Assembly: GCF_947501405.1 (NCBI RefSeq)
Contig: NZ_CANMVK010000001.1
Location: forward strand, 496,001 to 560,000
Direction: 5' to 3'
Length of the DNA stretch: 64,000 nucleotides
Origin: an uncultured Hoeflea sp.
GTDB taxonomy: Bacteria > Pseudomonadota > Alphaproteobacteria > Rhizobiales > Rhizobiaceae
Under the pieces are notes generated by a model. It searched no databases and was not told where the DNA came from. It was given only the letters and a program-made list of their open reading frames with translations. The position numbers were made by a program, and so were the translations under genes. This document shows positions 7,994 to 16,572 of the stretch, piece by piece (within the stretch, counting starts at the first letter, position 1; every line of letters begins with the position of its first letter).

Positions 7994-9343
7994 CTAAACG
8001 GCCAGCGAATGCCGAGCCGCACCCTGGCCGAAATAGCTGTCGAAAGCCGATGCGATGGAGCGAACGAAGGGCCGGCCCTTGGCTGTGACCTGAAACAGGC
8101 CGCCGTTGAGTTCAACCATGCCGTCGGTGTCGCAACCGGCCAGATACTCGGCCTCATCGAGCAGCGATTCGGCGGCACCGCCAAATTCCTGCCGGACAGC
8201 GGCGAATGAAAAGGCGAAATCGCACATCAGCAATTCGATGATTCGGGCGCGAAGACGATCTTCCTCGCTGAGCTCGAAACCGCGGACCACCGGCAGGCGA
8301 CCGAGATTGACCTGGCGCTGATATTCGCCGGTGGAGGGCTGGTTCTGAATGTAGCCCTGCGGCAACTGGCCGATCGAGGATGCGCCCATGCCGATCAGCG
8401 CATCGGCGGTGTCGGATGTGTAGCCCTGGAAGTTGCGGCGCATGACGCCGGAGGCGGCGGCCACGGCGAGACTGTCGGCGGGAAGCGCGAAATGGTCGAT
8501 GCCGATTGCGGTGTAGCCAGCCGTTGTCAGCTGGGAGCTGGCGCGGTTCATCTGCGCAAACCGCTCGGTGACATCGGGCAGCACCGTTTCGTCGATCATT
8601 TTCTGATGGGTCTTCATCCACGGCACGTGGGCATAGCCGAACAACGCGATCCGGTCGGGGCTGAGCGAAACCACCTGCGCAATGGTGCGGTCCAGGGTTT
8701 CCCGCGTCTGGTGCGGAAGGCCGTAGAGCACATCGCAATTGACCGAGCGAACGCCGCGGGCACGGACCTGTTCGACGACTTCGCGGGTCTGTTCGAAGGT
8801 CTGTTCGCGGTTGATCGCCTTCTGAACCTTCTCGTCGAAATCCTGCACCCCGATCGAGGCCCGGGTGAGGCCGATTTCGGCGAGCGCATCATATTTGTCG
8901 GGGTCCAGATCGTTGGGATCCATCTCGACGCTGATTTCCGCCTCGTCGGAGAATGTGAACCGGCTGCGCAGCGCCTTGTCGAGCCAGACCATGTCCTCGG
9001 GTTTGAGCATGGTCGGCGATCCGCCGCCCAGATGCAGCGCCGTGACCTGGCATTCCGGATCGATCAGGCCCGAGATGGTCTCCATCTCGTTCTCAAGCGC
9101 GGAAAGATAGGTCTTGAGCGGGTCGTATTTGAGCGTCTGCTTGGTGTTGCAGCCGCAAAACCAGCACAGACGGTCACACCAGGGAATGTGAATGTAGAGC
9201 GACAGGCTTTGTCCGGGTTTGAGCTTGCCGAGCCAGCGCGCATAGATATCGCCATCCACGCCAGCATGAAAATGCGGCGCGGTGGGGTAGCTGGTGTAGC
9301 GCGGGGCAGGACCAGCATGTTTGCGGACAAACTCTTTTTGCAT
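7994..9343 (-). CDS. hemN: Oxygen-independent coproporphyrinogen III oxidase HemN
   Basis: Radical-SAM enzyme of 449 residues that decarboxylates coproporphyrinogen III to protoporphyrinogen IX under low oxygen. The Cys triad is C56-X3-C60-X2-C63 (WCDRLCWFC), followed by the extra Cys of CGCN typical of HemN, then the SAM-binding HLGGGSPT segment and the HemN N-terminal PRYTSYPTAPHF motif. I prefer the ATG at 9343, preceded by GAGAG at good spacing, to the GTG at 9358. An FNR box lies about 55-68 bases upstream, and the divergent neighbour is an FNR-family regulator, so anaerobic or microaerobic induction is expected. Confidence 0.94.
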   Translation of the reverse strand: MQKEFVRKHAGPAPRYTSYPTAPHFHAGVDGDIYARWLGKLKPGQSLSLYIHIPWCDRLCWFCGCNTKQTLKYDPLKTYLSALENEMETISGLIDPECQVTALHLGGGSPTMLKPEDMVWLDKALRSRFTFSDEAEISVEMDPNDLDPDKYDALAEIGLTRASIGVQDFDEKVQKAINREQTFEQTREVVEQVRARGVRSVNCDVLYGLPHQTRETLDRTIAQVVSLSPDRIALFGYAHVPWMKTHQKMIDETVLPDVTERFAQMNRASSQLTTAGYTAIGIDHFALPADSLAVAAASGVMRRNFQGYTSDTADALIGMGASSIGQLPQGYIQNQPSTGEYQRQVNLGRLPVVRGFELSEEDRLRARIIELLMCDFAFSFAAVRQEFGGAAESLLDEAEYLAGCDTDGMVELNGGLFQVTAKGRPFVRSIASAFDSYFGQGAARHSLAV

Positions 9344-9397
9344 GTGCAAATCTCTCACGGTTGGGCCTGTACAATGCCGATACAGGGCGGGCTCGCC

Positions 9398-9411
9398 TTG
9401 ACTTTGATCAA
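9398..9411. promoter_or_regulatory. FNR/FnrN box
   Basis: TTGAC-TTTG-ATCAA differs from the FNR/Anr/FixK consensus TTGAT-N4-ATCAA at one position. It lies in the divergent hemN-fnrN intergenic region, centred about 61 bases from the hemN ATG and about 117 from the fnrN ATG. The position fits a class II activation site for hemN, and it could also autoregulate fnrN. Confidence 0.8.
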
Positions 9412-9521
9412 ACCCCGCTGTTGTTTGAGGCCGTTAGCGGCGCGCTGGGCGATGAGATATGCGGCAGCGTGTTGCGCTTGCCGGAATGAATTGCGGCAGC
9501 ACGGGCGGCACTGAGGGTGGA

Positions 9522-10247
9522 ATGGACGCGCACCGCAAAGATATCCACAATTCCGACGTACCGGCGTTGTGTCGCGCCTGCGAAGCGCGGCATCGCGGCG
9601 TATGCGGCGCGCTGTCTCCGGCGCAGTTGGTCACGCTTAACAAGCAATCGACGCGCAAGAATGTCAGTCCCGGAACCGAGCTGGTCGGCGAGAGCCAGGA
9701 AGCCAACAGCTACGCCAACATCATCGCCGGTGTCGTCAAGCTCACCAAGATGATGGCGGATGGCCGGCAGCAGATCGTCGGGCTTCAGTTTGCGCCCGAT
9801 TTCTTGGGGCGGCCATTTCGCGCCGACAGCGGCATTACCGCGGATGCGGCGACGGACGTGAATGTGTGCAGTTTTCCAAAAGCGGTGATCGACCGGATGA
9901 TCAGGGAGACGCCGGAGCTTGAGCACAAGCTGCTGGAGCAGACGCTGAAGGAACTCGACGAGGCGCGCGACTGGATGCTGACGCTGGGCCGCAAGACCGC
10001 GTCGGAGAAGGTTGCGAGCTTTGTGTATCTGATCGCCACCCACATCAATCCCGAAGCAGAGACCGAATCAGCGAGTTTCGATCTGCCGCTCACACGGTCC
10101 GACATTGCCGACTTTCTCGGTCTGACAATCGAAACGGTGAGCCGGCAACTGACCAAATTGCGCAAGGACGGGATCATCGAGATCCGCAACAATCGCCGGG
10201 TGGATGTGCCGGATCTCGCCAAACTGGCCGAGCGCGCTTCGTACTAG
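9522..10247 (+). CDS. fnrN: Oxygen-sensing Crp/Fnr regulator (FnrN/FnrL)
   Basis: CRP/FNR-family protein of 241 residues from the ATG at 9522, which has GAGGG five bases upstream; the longer frame from 9459 is less likely. Four cysteines (C17, C20, C28 and C116) match the [4Fe-4S] cluster ligands of FNR, so it should sense oxygen directly. The C-terminal helix-turn-helix reads TIETVSRQLTKLRKDG and keeps the E-x-x-SR recognition residues that read TTGAT half-sites. The adjacent hemN and the FNR box identify at least one target. FixK is excluded because it lacks the N-terminal cysteines. Confidence 0.92.
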   Translation: MDAHRKDIHNSDVPALCRACEARHRGVCGALSPAQLVTLNKQSTRKNVSPGTELVGESQEANSYANIIAGVVKLTKMMADGRQQIVGLQFAPDFLGRPFRADSGITADAATDVNVCSFPKAVIDRMIRETPELEHKLLEQTLKELDEARDWMLTLGRKTASEKVASFVYLIATHINPEAETESASFDLPLTRSDIADFLGLTIETVSRQLTKLRKDGIIEIRNNRRVDVPDLAKLAERASY

Positions 10248-10641
10248 TTGCGCGCGGGCACGCGGGATCGCCGCGGCCCCTTGAGCTTCTCAAGCCGAAC
10301 CTGGATTTCGGGTCATGGTTGCAAAGTACAACCTATTGGAAACCCTCACTTGTGGACTGTGCGATAACATTTTTGTGAGGGCTGGAATCCTGTGAGCGTA
10401 TTGTGCTGTGCAAAAGACGCAGTTCCTGATCGAAAGGCAGGCCGGCCGGTCTGTTGACGGTCGTTACATCGCCGGTTTTGCTGGTCTGCGCTGGGCGGGA
10501 ACTTGCGTTACTTACTGTTTGTGCATGAGATTGCAGCAAACTTGAGTGCCCGTATCTGAGAGACATCAGTGTGATCGACAAACACAGTTCTCCATTGTAG
10601 AGGAGTGGGCAAATTTATTTAAGAAATGACCAGAGGTTTCG
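10248..10641. other. Intergenic region, 394 bases, no gene seen
   Basis: Between fnrN and the PAS gene. It is less G/C-rich than its surroundings near 10320-10400 and 10500-10640. I see no convincing ORF, tRNA or strong hairpin. The AT-richer part just before 10642 probably holds the promoter of the PAS gene. Confidence 0.5.
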
Positions 10642-11331
10642 ATGCTGCTGAAATTAATTGAGGAGTTTGACGATCTGTGCGCCAGCCTGCTTGCCTCTGT
10701 GCGCCGCGGCGACGAGACAAGTGTTGATCTGATTGACGCAGAGATTCAACCGCTGGTGCGGCGGATCTTTGGCCTTCATGCGCAGGACCGCGAGGAGATC
10801 CGGCTGCAACTCGAGTTCTTTGCGCGGCTGGCGGTCCAGAACTCCGAGGATGACGACAGCGTGTGCCGTTACACCACGATGATGACGGCGCTGTTTGACC
10901 GCTATCTCGGATCGTCTCCGGCGCTTGCGCCACTGCAGTCGCCTCCGCGCCTGGCCAGCGGTTACGATGCCTCGCTGCATGAACTTCTGCTTGATTCAGT
11001 GCCTGAGCGCGTGGCGGTGGTTGGCCTCGACTATCGCTACATCTATTGCAACGAGCGCAATGCGGACTTTCATGAAAAGCCGGCCTCGTCTTTCATCGGC
11101 AAGCATCTGACGGATTTTATCGATGCGGAACGGTTCGAGACTCGCGCCAAGCCGCGGCTGGACCAGTGTTTCGGCGGGGCGAGGGTGTCCTACCGCTACG
11201 AAGCGGCGGACGCCGGAGGGCGGATGTATGATGTCAGTTGCCGAATGACGCCGTTTCACGGCCCTGACCGCTCGATCGTTGGGGCGGTAATCTTGCTGTC
11301 GTCCCAGCCGATGTTTGCCCGCGTCGCCTGA
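10642..11331 (+). CDS. PAS-domain protein without an output domain
   Basis: Soluble protein of 229 residues. Residues 1-100 are a charged, probably all-helical segment of unknown family (LLKLIEEFDDLCASLLASVR onward). Residues about 112-225 form a PAS fold: the region VPERVAVVGLDYRYIYCNERNADFHEKP is followed by FIGKHLTDFI and ends with a beta-sheet segment carrying MYDVSCRMTPF. No kinase, GGDEF or HTH domain follows, so it may sense a ligand or pass a signal by protein contact. It stands alone between fnrN and the ETF-QO gene. The ligand is unknown. Confidence 0.75.
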   Translation: MLLKLIEEFDDLCASLLASVRRGDETSVDLIDAEIQPLVRRIFGLHAQDREEIRLQLEFFARLAVQNSEDDDSVCRYTTMMTALFDRYLGSSPALAPLQSPPRLASGYDASLHELLLDSVPERVAVVGLDYRYIYCNERNADFHEKPASSFIGKHLTDFIDAERFETRAKPRLDQCFGGARVSYRYEAADAGGRMYDVSCRMTPFHGPDRSIVGAVILLSSQPMFARVA

Positions 11332-11811
11332 CAGCCGCGCAAGATCGCGGGCTTTCTCCGCTTTGCGTCCTGATGACGCACCTCTTTCGACATGGATCTT
11401 GCGAACCAGCCTCGCGCGGCGCTCCCCACTGCCGGTTGCGGCGTAGGGGCCAATGGTTTGGCGTGGTGTTAACACCGGTTGAACCGCGCCCGATGCTGTC
11501 CTCGGAGCTTTTTTTGCGAAGCGGGTGGAGCCACCCAAATCGGCAGTCAACGCAAACAGCGCTGCAAATATTGACGTTTACGTTAACGTCAATATTTGAT
11601 AGAAACAGATTCCTGAAGGCTTCCGTCTCGACTTCGCGCGCGTCTTTTGACATGAGAGTAGCGAGAGGTACACAGGCGGCCCGACGGGCGGCCGGCTCCA
11701 AGGCGACGCCTGAGGATGGCGGCGACGCTGAACAAGTGGGGCCTGACAACTGGATTGGTTGGCTGGCGGCGCAACAATCGCGCTCGGGCGGACAGAAGGT
11801 GAGGATGATCG
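11332..11811. other. Long leader/intergenic region upstream of ETF-QO
   Basis: About 480 bases without a convincing gene. It contains the perfect 13-bp-arm palindrome at 11565-11598. An open frame running into the ETF-QO start (about 11652-11819) lacks a Shine-Dalgarno sequence and any recognisable motif, so it is not called. Confidence 0.5.
11565..11598. promoter_or_regulatory. Large palindrome, candidate operator upstream of ETF-QO
   Basis: Perfect inverted repeat: left arm CAAATATTGACGT (11565-11577), 8-base spacer, right arm ACGTCAATATTTG (11586-11598). The inner part contains TTACGTTAACGTCAA, closely matching the palindrome in front of the DUF2147 gene at 18070. From memory, operators of MerR-type LiuR regulators of branched-chain and fatty-acyl catabolism have this ACGT-NN-ACGT form, which would suit an ETF-QO gene. 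The regulator assignment is tentative. Confidence 0.55.
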
Positions 11812-13512
11812 ATGACTGATGCGACCGAGCTTGCGGAACGCGAGAGCATGGAATTTGACGTGGTGATCGTCGGCGCCGGGCCGGCGGGCCTGTCGGCGGC
11901 GATCAGACTCAAGCAGATCGATCCGGAGCTTACCGTGGTTGTGCTCGAAAAGGGCGGCGAGGTCGGCGCGCATGTTCTCTCGGGCGCGGTCGTTGACCCC
12001 ATCGGGATCGACAAGCTGATCCCTGACTGGCGCGATGACCCCGATCATCCGTTCAAGACGCCGGTCAACGCTGATCACTTCCTGGTGCTGGGTCCGGCCG
12101 GCTCGGTGCGGCTGCCCAATTTCATGATGCCGCCCTTGATGAACAATCACGGCAATTTCATCGTTTCGCTGTCCAACGTCGCCAAATGGCTGGGGGATCG
12201 CGCGGAAGCTCTGGGCGTAGAGATTTATCCCGGTTTTGCGGCCACCGAAGTTCTGACCAATGATGAGGGTGCTGTCATCGGTGTGGCCACCGGCGATATG
12301 GGCGTCGAGCGCAATGGCGAGCCCGGTCCGAACTACGCTCGCGGCATGGCGCTGCTGGGCAAATATGTGCTGATCGGCGAGGGTGTGCGCGGATCCCTGG
12401 CCAAGCAATTGATCGACCGGTTTGAGCTCTCCAAAGACCGCGAGCCGCAAAAATATGGCATCGGCCTCAAGGAGCTGTGGGAGATCAAGCCCGAGCACCA
12501 CAAGCCCGGCCTGGTGCAGCATTCCTTCGGATGGCCGCTGGACATGAAAACCGGCGGCGGATCCTTTCTCTATCATCTCGAGAACAATCAGGTGGCCGTC
12601 GGCTTTGTCGTCCACCTCAACTACAAGAACCCCTATTTGTCTCCGTTCGAGGAGTTCCAGCGCTTCAAGACCCATCCGGCGATCGCGTCGGTGTTTGAAG
12701 GCGGCAAGCGCATCGGCTATGGCGCCCGCGCCATTTCCGAGGGCGGTTGGCAATCGGTGCCCAAGCTGGTTTTTCCGGGCGGCGCGCTGATCGGCTGCTC
12801 GGCGGGCTTCGTCAATGTCGCGCGCATCAAGGGATCGCACAATGCGGTGCTGTCGGGCATGCTGGCTGCCGATCATACCGCGGAGGCCATTGCCGCAGGC
12901 CGTGCGCAGGATACGCTCGACGGCTATGAAGCGGCCTGGCGCGCCACGGAGATTGGCAAGGACCTCAAGAAGGTGCGCAACGTCAAACCGTTGTGGTCGA
13001 AGCTCGGCACCATCGGTGGCGTCGCGCTCGGCGGTCTCGACATGTGGCTCAATACGCTTTTCGGGATTTCGCCTTTCGGCACCATGGGTCACGGCAAGGC
13101 TGATTATGCGGCGCTCGACAAGGCGTCCAAATACAAGAAGATCGACTACCCCAAGCCTGACGGCGTGCTGACCTTCGACCGGCTGTCCTCGGTGTATCTG
13201 TCCAACACCAACCATGAAGAAGATCAGCCGGTGCATTTGCAGCTCAAGGATCTCGCGCTGCAAAAGGCCTCGGAACTGCACGAATTCGCAGGGCCGTCGA
13301 CCCGCTATTGCCCGGCCGGCGTCTATGAATGGGTCGACAGTGACGGCAATGCAATTCCGGCAGCAGATATGACCAGCGCCACCGATGCGACGTTTGTGAT
13401 CAACGCGCAGAACTGCGTGCACTGCAAGACCTGCGACATCAAGGACCCCAACCAGAACATCAACTGGGTGCCGCCGCAGGGCGGCGAAGGGCCGGTCTAT
13501 ACCAATATGTGA
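11812..13512 (+). CDS. etfD: Electron-transfer flavoprotein:ubiquinone oxidoreductase
   Basis: Membrane-associated FAD/[4Fe-4S] enzyme of 566 residues. It passes electrons from reduced ETF (fatty-acid and amino-acid acyl-CoA dehydrogenases) to ubiquinone. It has an N-terminal dinucleotide motif VIVGAGPAGLSAAIRL, the family GVRGSLAKQLI and GWPLDMKTGGGSF regions, and the C-terminal ferredoxin-like cluster site formed by the Cys of STRYCPAGVYEW plus NCVHCKTCDIKDP. The final Q-N-I-N-W-V-P-P-Q-G-G-E-G-P segment is diagnostic. The start ATG lies about 214 bases downstream of a strong palindrome. Confidence 0.96.
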   Translation: MTDATELAERESMEFDVVIVGAGPAGLSAAIRLKQIDPELTVVVLEKGGEVGAHVLSGAVVDPIGIDKLIPDWRDDPDHPFKTPVNADHFLVLGPAGSVRLPNFMMPPLMNNHGNFIVSLSNVAKWLGDRAEALGVEIYPGFAATEVLTNDEGAVIGVATGDMGVERNGEPGPNYARGMALLGKYVLIGEGVRGSLAKQLIDRFELSKDREPQKYGIGLKELWEIKPEHHKPGLVQHSFGWPLDMKTGGGSFLYHLENNQVAVGFVVHLNYKNPYLSPFEEFQRFKTHPAIASVFEGGKRIGYGARAISEGGWQSVPKLVFPGGALIGCSAGFVNVARIKGSHNAVLSGMLAADHTAEAIAAGRAQDTLDGYEAAWRATEIGKDLKKVRNVKPLWSKLGTIGGVALGGLDMWLNTLFGISPFGTMGHGKADYAALDKASKYKKIDYPKPDGVLTFDRLSSVYLSNTNHEEDQPVHLQLKDLALQKASELHEFAGPSTRYCPAGVYEWVDSDGNAIPAADMTSATDATFVINAQNCVHCKTCDIKDPNQNINWVPPQGGEGPVYTNM

Positions 13513-13615
13513 GGTCGGGCGGGCTCCGAGGAGGAGTTCGCCACGGCGATCCTCGCCTCGGCAAGCGTGGCGATGGAATGGCTGAAGCCCGGCGCGGTCG
13601 GGGCTGCGGCAGCCG

Positions 13616-14512
13616 TCAACCGGTCTGGTTGCGTTCAATTGTTGCAAGACGGTCGAGCAAACGATGCTGCTCGGTGGCTAGGCCCTTGTAGGCGCGTTCG
13701 GCGGGGCTGAGGGATTTGACCTGATCGGCGATAGCAGAAGCCAGCCTTGCGCCATCGGGATGGGTTTCAAGCCGCTCCAGCGGATCGTTGTAGATCCGGA
13801 TCGTGAACAGGATATCGCCGCTTTCGGGCAGTTTGCGCAAGGTTTGGCGTTCAAGCCGCAGATAGATGTTCCTGGCAATCGGTCCGGGTCCGAACTTGCC
13901 TTCACTGCTGTCATTGGACTGCGGATGAAACAGCCTGGCATCGCCATAGATCGACCAGTTCCAGCGCAGCACCGGCATGTCGATCTGCAGATTGTCGAAA
14001 ATCCGAGTGATAAGGGCCGCGTTGCGGGTGCCTGATGAAAATCCCGGAACCGGTCCATGGATGTCCTCCATGACGCGCCCGAATTTCTCCGAAAGTCTCC
14101 AGGAGGAAGGGAAGCAGACGGAGGCCGCCGCAAGCCGCCATCCCGCATCTCCTTTTCGCATCAACACCAGATCTTCCTGCACCTGAAACGCTGCCTGATG
14201 CAGCACGGGCAGGGCTTCGTCATCAGGACCTGCAAGCGCGGCGCTCTCACCGGCAACGTTGTCCGGTGTGCAGTGGTCGCACACATGCGCGCTGATCAAC
14301 TCGGCGACTTCCCGCTGGGCCGCTTCGGTGCCCGGTTCGGCTACGAACACGTCATCGAACCGTTCGCGGGTCAGGCGATGCTTTTCCTGGATGTACTGCT
14401 CGAAATGGTGATCGATATCGATCCAGGTGGCTGGATCCAGACGCGCAAGCCCGATGCCGAAGGGCATGGCCGATCCGTCATAGGGCGTGTGGAGTGTTTC
14501 CATGTCGACCAT
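13616..14512 (-). CDS. DUF3445 haem-dependent oxidative N-demethylase family protein
   Basis: Soluble protein of 298 residues in the DUF3445 family, whose characterised members are haem-dependent oxidative N-demethylases/dimethylamine monooxygenase subunits. Recognisable family features are the early MPFGIGLARLDPATWIDID segment, the QVQEDLVLMRKGDAGWRLAAASVCFPSSW block, the IHGPVPGF motif, and the late RLERQTLRKLPESGDILFTIR block with nearby Arg/His. The family places the haem ligand in the later half. It is convergent with ETF-QO and 58 bases downstream of amn. The substrate is not evident here, because the usual Dmm reductase partners are absent. Confidence 0.8.
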   Translation of the reverse strand: MVDMETLHTPYDGSAMPFGIGLARLDPATWIDIDHHFEQYIQEKHRLTRERFDDVFVAEPGTEAAQREVAELISAHVCDHCTPDNVAGESAALAGPDDEALPVLHQAAFQVQEDLVLMRKGDAGWRLAAASVCFPSSWRLSEKFGRVMEDIHGPVPGFSSGTRNAALITRIFDNLQIDMPVLRWNWSIYGDARLFHPQSNDSSEGKFGPGPIARNIYLRLERQTLRKLPESGDILFTIRIYNDPLERLETHPDGARLASAIADQVKSLSPAERAYKGLATEQHRLLDRLATIERNQTG

Positions 14513-14570
14513 ATCTGCAGCTCAGCCGTTCGCCCGCGCGCTTCTCACAGCGAAGGATACGGCGACGGGC

Positions 14571-16070
14571 CTACTGGAACGCCGTCTCGAAGAAGCTTCT
14601 GAGTTTGCGTGAATGCAGCCGCTCGGGGGGCATGGCGGCCAATCTTTCCATCGCCTGGATGCCGATCTTGAGGTGCTGGTTGACCTGGGTCTTGTAGAAG
14701 GCCGAGGCCATGCCGGGCAGCTTGAGTTCGCCGTGCAGCGGCTTGTCCGAAACGCACAGTAGTGTGCCGTAGGGAACCCGGAAGCGGAAGCCGTTGGCGG
14801 CGATGGTGGCCGATTCCATATCGAGTGCGATGGCGCGCGACTGCGACAGCCGCTGCACCGGGCCGCGCTGGTCCCTGAGTTCCCAGTTGCGGTTGTCGAT
14901 GGTGGCCACGGTGCCGGTGCGCATGATCCGCTTGAGGTCGTAACCGTCGAGTCCCGTGACGTCGGCGACTGCCTCCTGCACGGCGACCTGCACCTCGGCC
15001 AGCGCCGGGATCGGCACCCAGGCCGGCAGGTCATCGTCGAGCACATGGTCTTCGCGCACATAGGCGTGGGCGAGCACGTAGTCGCCCAGCGCCTGGCTGT
15101 TGCGCAGGCCCGCGCAATGGCCAAGCATCAGCCAGGCATGCGGCCTGAGGACTGCGACATGGTCGGTGATGGTCTTGGCGTTGGAAGGCCCGACGCCGAT
15201 ATTGACCATGGTAATGCCGCCATGATTGCCGCGCTTGAGGTGATAGGCGGGCATTTGCGGCAGCCGCGGCGGGGAGACGCCTTCGGTGGGGTCGGAATGT
15301 CCGGCCGGAGTGATCAGATTGCCCGGTTCGACAAAATAGTCGTAACCGCCGCCGCCTTCCTGCATCAGCGAGCGGGCATGGGCACAGAATTCGTCGATGT
15401 AGAACTGGTAGTTGGTAAACAGCACGAAATTCTGGAAATGATGCGGCGAGGTCGCGGTGTAGTGCGACAGCCGCGCCAGCGAGTAATCGATGCGCTGGGC
15501 CTTGAACGGCGCCAGCGGCAGCAGTTCGCCCGGGCCGGGTTCATAAAGCCCGTTGACGATTTCGTCGTCGGTTGTGGCGAGATCGGGTGTGTCGAACAGA
15601 TCGCGCAGCGGCATGTCGAGTTTTTCCGCCACTGCCGCCTCGACATAGGCGCCTTCGCCGAAGGCGAAATGCAGCGGGATGGGCGTTTCGGATTCCGAAA
15701 CCGTCAGCGGCGAATCGTGATTGCGCAGCAGCAATTCGAGCTGGGTGGTCAAATACTCGCGAAACAGCGCCGGCCGCGTCACCGTTGTGGCGTAGTGTCC
15801 GGGTGAGACGACATGTCCGAAAGACAGCCGCGAATCCACCATGCCGAAAGAGGTCGTTTCAAGGCTGACCTGAGGATAATAGGCACGGTAGCGGCCCTTG
15901 GGTTTGTCGGTGGCGAGGCTTTCAAAAGCTGCGCACAGGAAGCGGGTGTTGCGGTCGTAGATCGCCTCAAGCGCCGCTACCGCCTCGGCCGCGTCGGTGT
16001 ATTGCCGCGGTTCGATCGGGTCGGGTGAAATGAAGCTGCTAATTGCGGAGGAAGAGATTCGTTGGTCCAT
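14571..16070 (-). CDS. amn: AMP nucleosidase
   Basis: Protein of 499 residues, the normal length for bacterial AMP nucleosidase, which hydrolyses AMP to adenine and ribose 5-phosphate. It has the N-terminal Amn-specific domain (RYRAYYPQVSLETTSFGMVDSR) and a C-terminal nucleoside-phosphorylase-like domain. The latter includes GGITMVNIGVGPSNAKT, HAWLMLGHCAGLR and IALDMESATIAANG; the Asp-Met-Glu segment contacts ribose. No Shine-Dalgarno sequence precedes the ATG. A TATAAT hexamer lies five bases upstream of it on the coding strand, so the transcript may be leaderless. Confidence 0.95.
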   Translation of the reverse strand: MDQRISSSAISSFISPDPIEPRQYTDAAEAVAALEAIYDRNTRFLCAAFESLATDKPKGRYRAYYPQVSLETTSFGMVDSRLSFGHVVSPGHYATTVTRPALFREYLTTQLELLLRNHDSPLTVSESETPIPLHFAFGEGAYVEAAVAEKLDMPLRDLFDTPDLATTDDEIVNGLYEPGPGELLPLAPFKAQRIDYSLARLSHYTATSPHHFQNFVLFTNYQFYIDEFCAHARSLMQEGGGGYDYFVEPGNLITPAGHSDPTEGVSPPRLPQMPAYHLKRGNHGGITMVNIGVGPSNAKTITDHVAVLRPHAWLMLGHCAGLRNSQALGDYVLAHAYVREDHVLDDDLPAWVPIPALAEVQVAVQEAVADVTGLDGYDLKRIMRTGTVATIDNRNWELRDQRGPVQRLSQSRAIALDMESATIAANGFRFRVPYGTLLCVSDKPLHGELKLPGMASAFYKTQVNQHLKIGIQAMERLAAMPPERLHSRKLRSFFETAFQ

Positions 16071-16075
16071 GCACC

Positions 16076-16081
16076 ATTATA
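16076..16081 (-). promoter_or_regulatory. Candidate -10 element placing amn on a leaderless transcript
   Basis: Perfect TATAAT on the minus strand ending five bases before the amn ATG. Transcription would then begin at or near the A of the start codon. A clear -35 at ideal spacing is not seen (a TTGTCA lies upstream at short spacing), so this is suggestive only. Confidence 0.35.
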
Positions 16082-16203
16082 TACGAGAAACTTTGACAAG
16101 GAAAAGACGGGTTTGGCCGAAAGCAGTTTCAACCAGGCGGGGGAAGCCGATAGTGCGCCGGCATCGCCATTTGTTGTGGAGGCGTCCCGTCCGGTTCGTC
16201 GCT

Positions 16204-16377
16204 TCAGCCGGCGTTGCGCTGCAGGCTGACATAGAGCACGAAGCCCGCGCCGGTGAGGCTTGAGCTCTTGTCGCCGGTCTGGGCGTAGGCAAAGGCGCCG
16301 ACCGGACCCACCAGAAAGGCGGTGATGGCGGCGATGCGCAGAAGAGTTGCAAGCGAACGATGGATACGGCGGCTCAT
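16204..16377 (-). CDS. Small exported or membrane peptide (57 aa), unknown
   Basis: ORF of 57 residues with an AAGGA Shine-Dalgarno sequence at suitable distance from the ATG at 16377. An upstream in-frame ATG is too close to it. The Arg-rich N-terminus MSRRIHRSLATLLR is followed by a hydrophobic segment IAAITAFLVGPVGAFAYAQ that looks like a signal peptide or single membrane anchor. A short tail TGDKSSSLTGAGFVLYVSLQ follows. I recognise no family. It shares size, strand and topology with the next small gene at 16402-16572, and the two are probably co-transcribed ahead of amn. Confidence 0.55.
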   Translation of the reverse strand: MSRRIHRSLATLLRIAAITAFLVGPVGAFAYAQTGDKSSSLTGAGFVLYVSLQRNAG

Positions 16378-16401
16378 GAGCATATTCCTTTGTGGCCGGG
16401 T

Positions 16402-16572
16402 TCAGCGGTGAAACCGGCAATTCGATCCGAAACGAAACACGCAAGTGTCGATCATGCCGCCGCGCCAGCCAGAGGTCTGGCGTCCTGCATCGGCCACTGC
16501 CGCAGCCATCAGCAATGCGAAGATCACGAAGATCAGGCAGATGATGGTGAAGCGGCGGGCAAGTTTGGACAT
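16402..16572 (-). CDS. Small single-pass membrane peptide (56 aa), unknown
   Basis: ORF of 56 residues starting MSKLARRF, with AGAGGA upstream of the ATG at 16572. A strongly hydrophobic segment (TIICLIFVIFALLMAAAVADA) is followed by a short tail with two cysteines (DTCVFRFGSNC), which suggests a periplasmic tail with a possible disulfide. No family is recognised. It is followed after 24 bases by another small membrane peptide gene in the same orientation. Confidence 0.55.
   Translation of the reverse strand: MSKLARRFTIICLIFVIFALLMAAAVADAGRQTSGWRGGMIDTCVFRFGSNCRFHR

Noticed and set aside
9459-9521. Upstream start for FnrN at 9459
   Set aside because: The ATG at 9522 has a GAGGG Shine-Dalgarno sequence and gives the FNR-like spacing of the first Cys (C17).
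11652-11819. Possible 55-codon leader ORF overlapping the ETF-QO start
   Set aside because: No Shine-Dalgarno sequence or recognisable motif; base composition alone is not enough.
11578-13647. Long antisense open frame (689 codons) opposite ETF-QO, and similar ones opposite cobD (595-1692), the TIR gene (20370-21539) and the AEC gene (22509-23492)
   Set aside because: They are shadow frames of GC-rich genes: Arg/Ala/Gly/His-rich, with no motifs or Shine-Dalgarno sequences, and wholly opposite well-supported genes.
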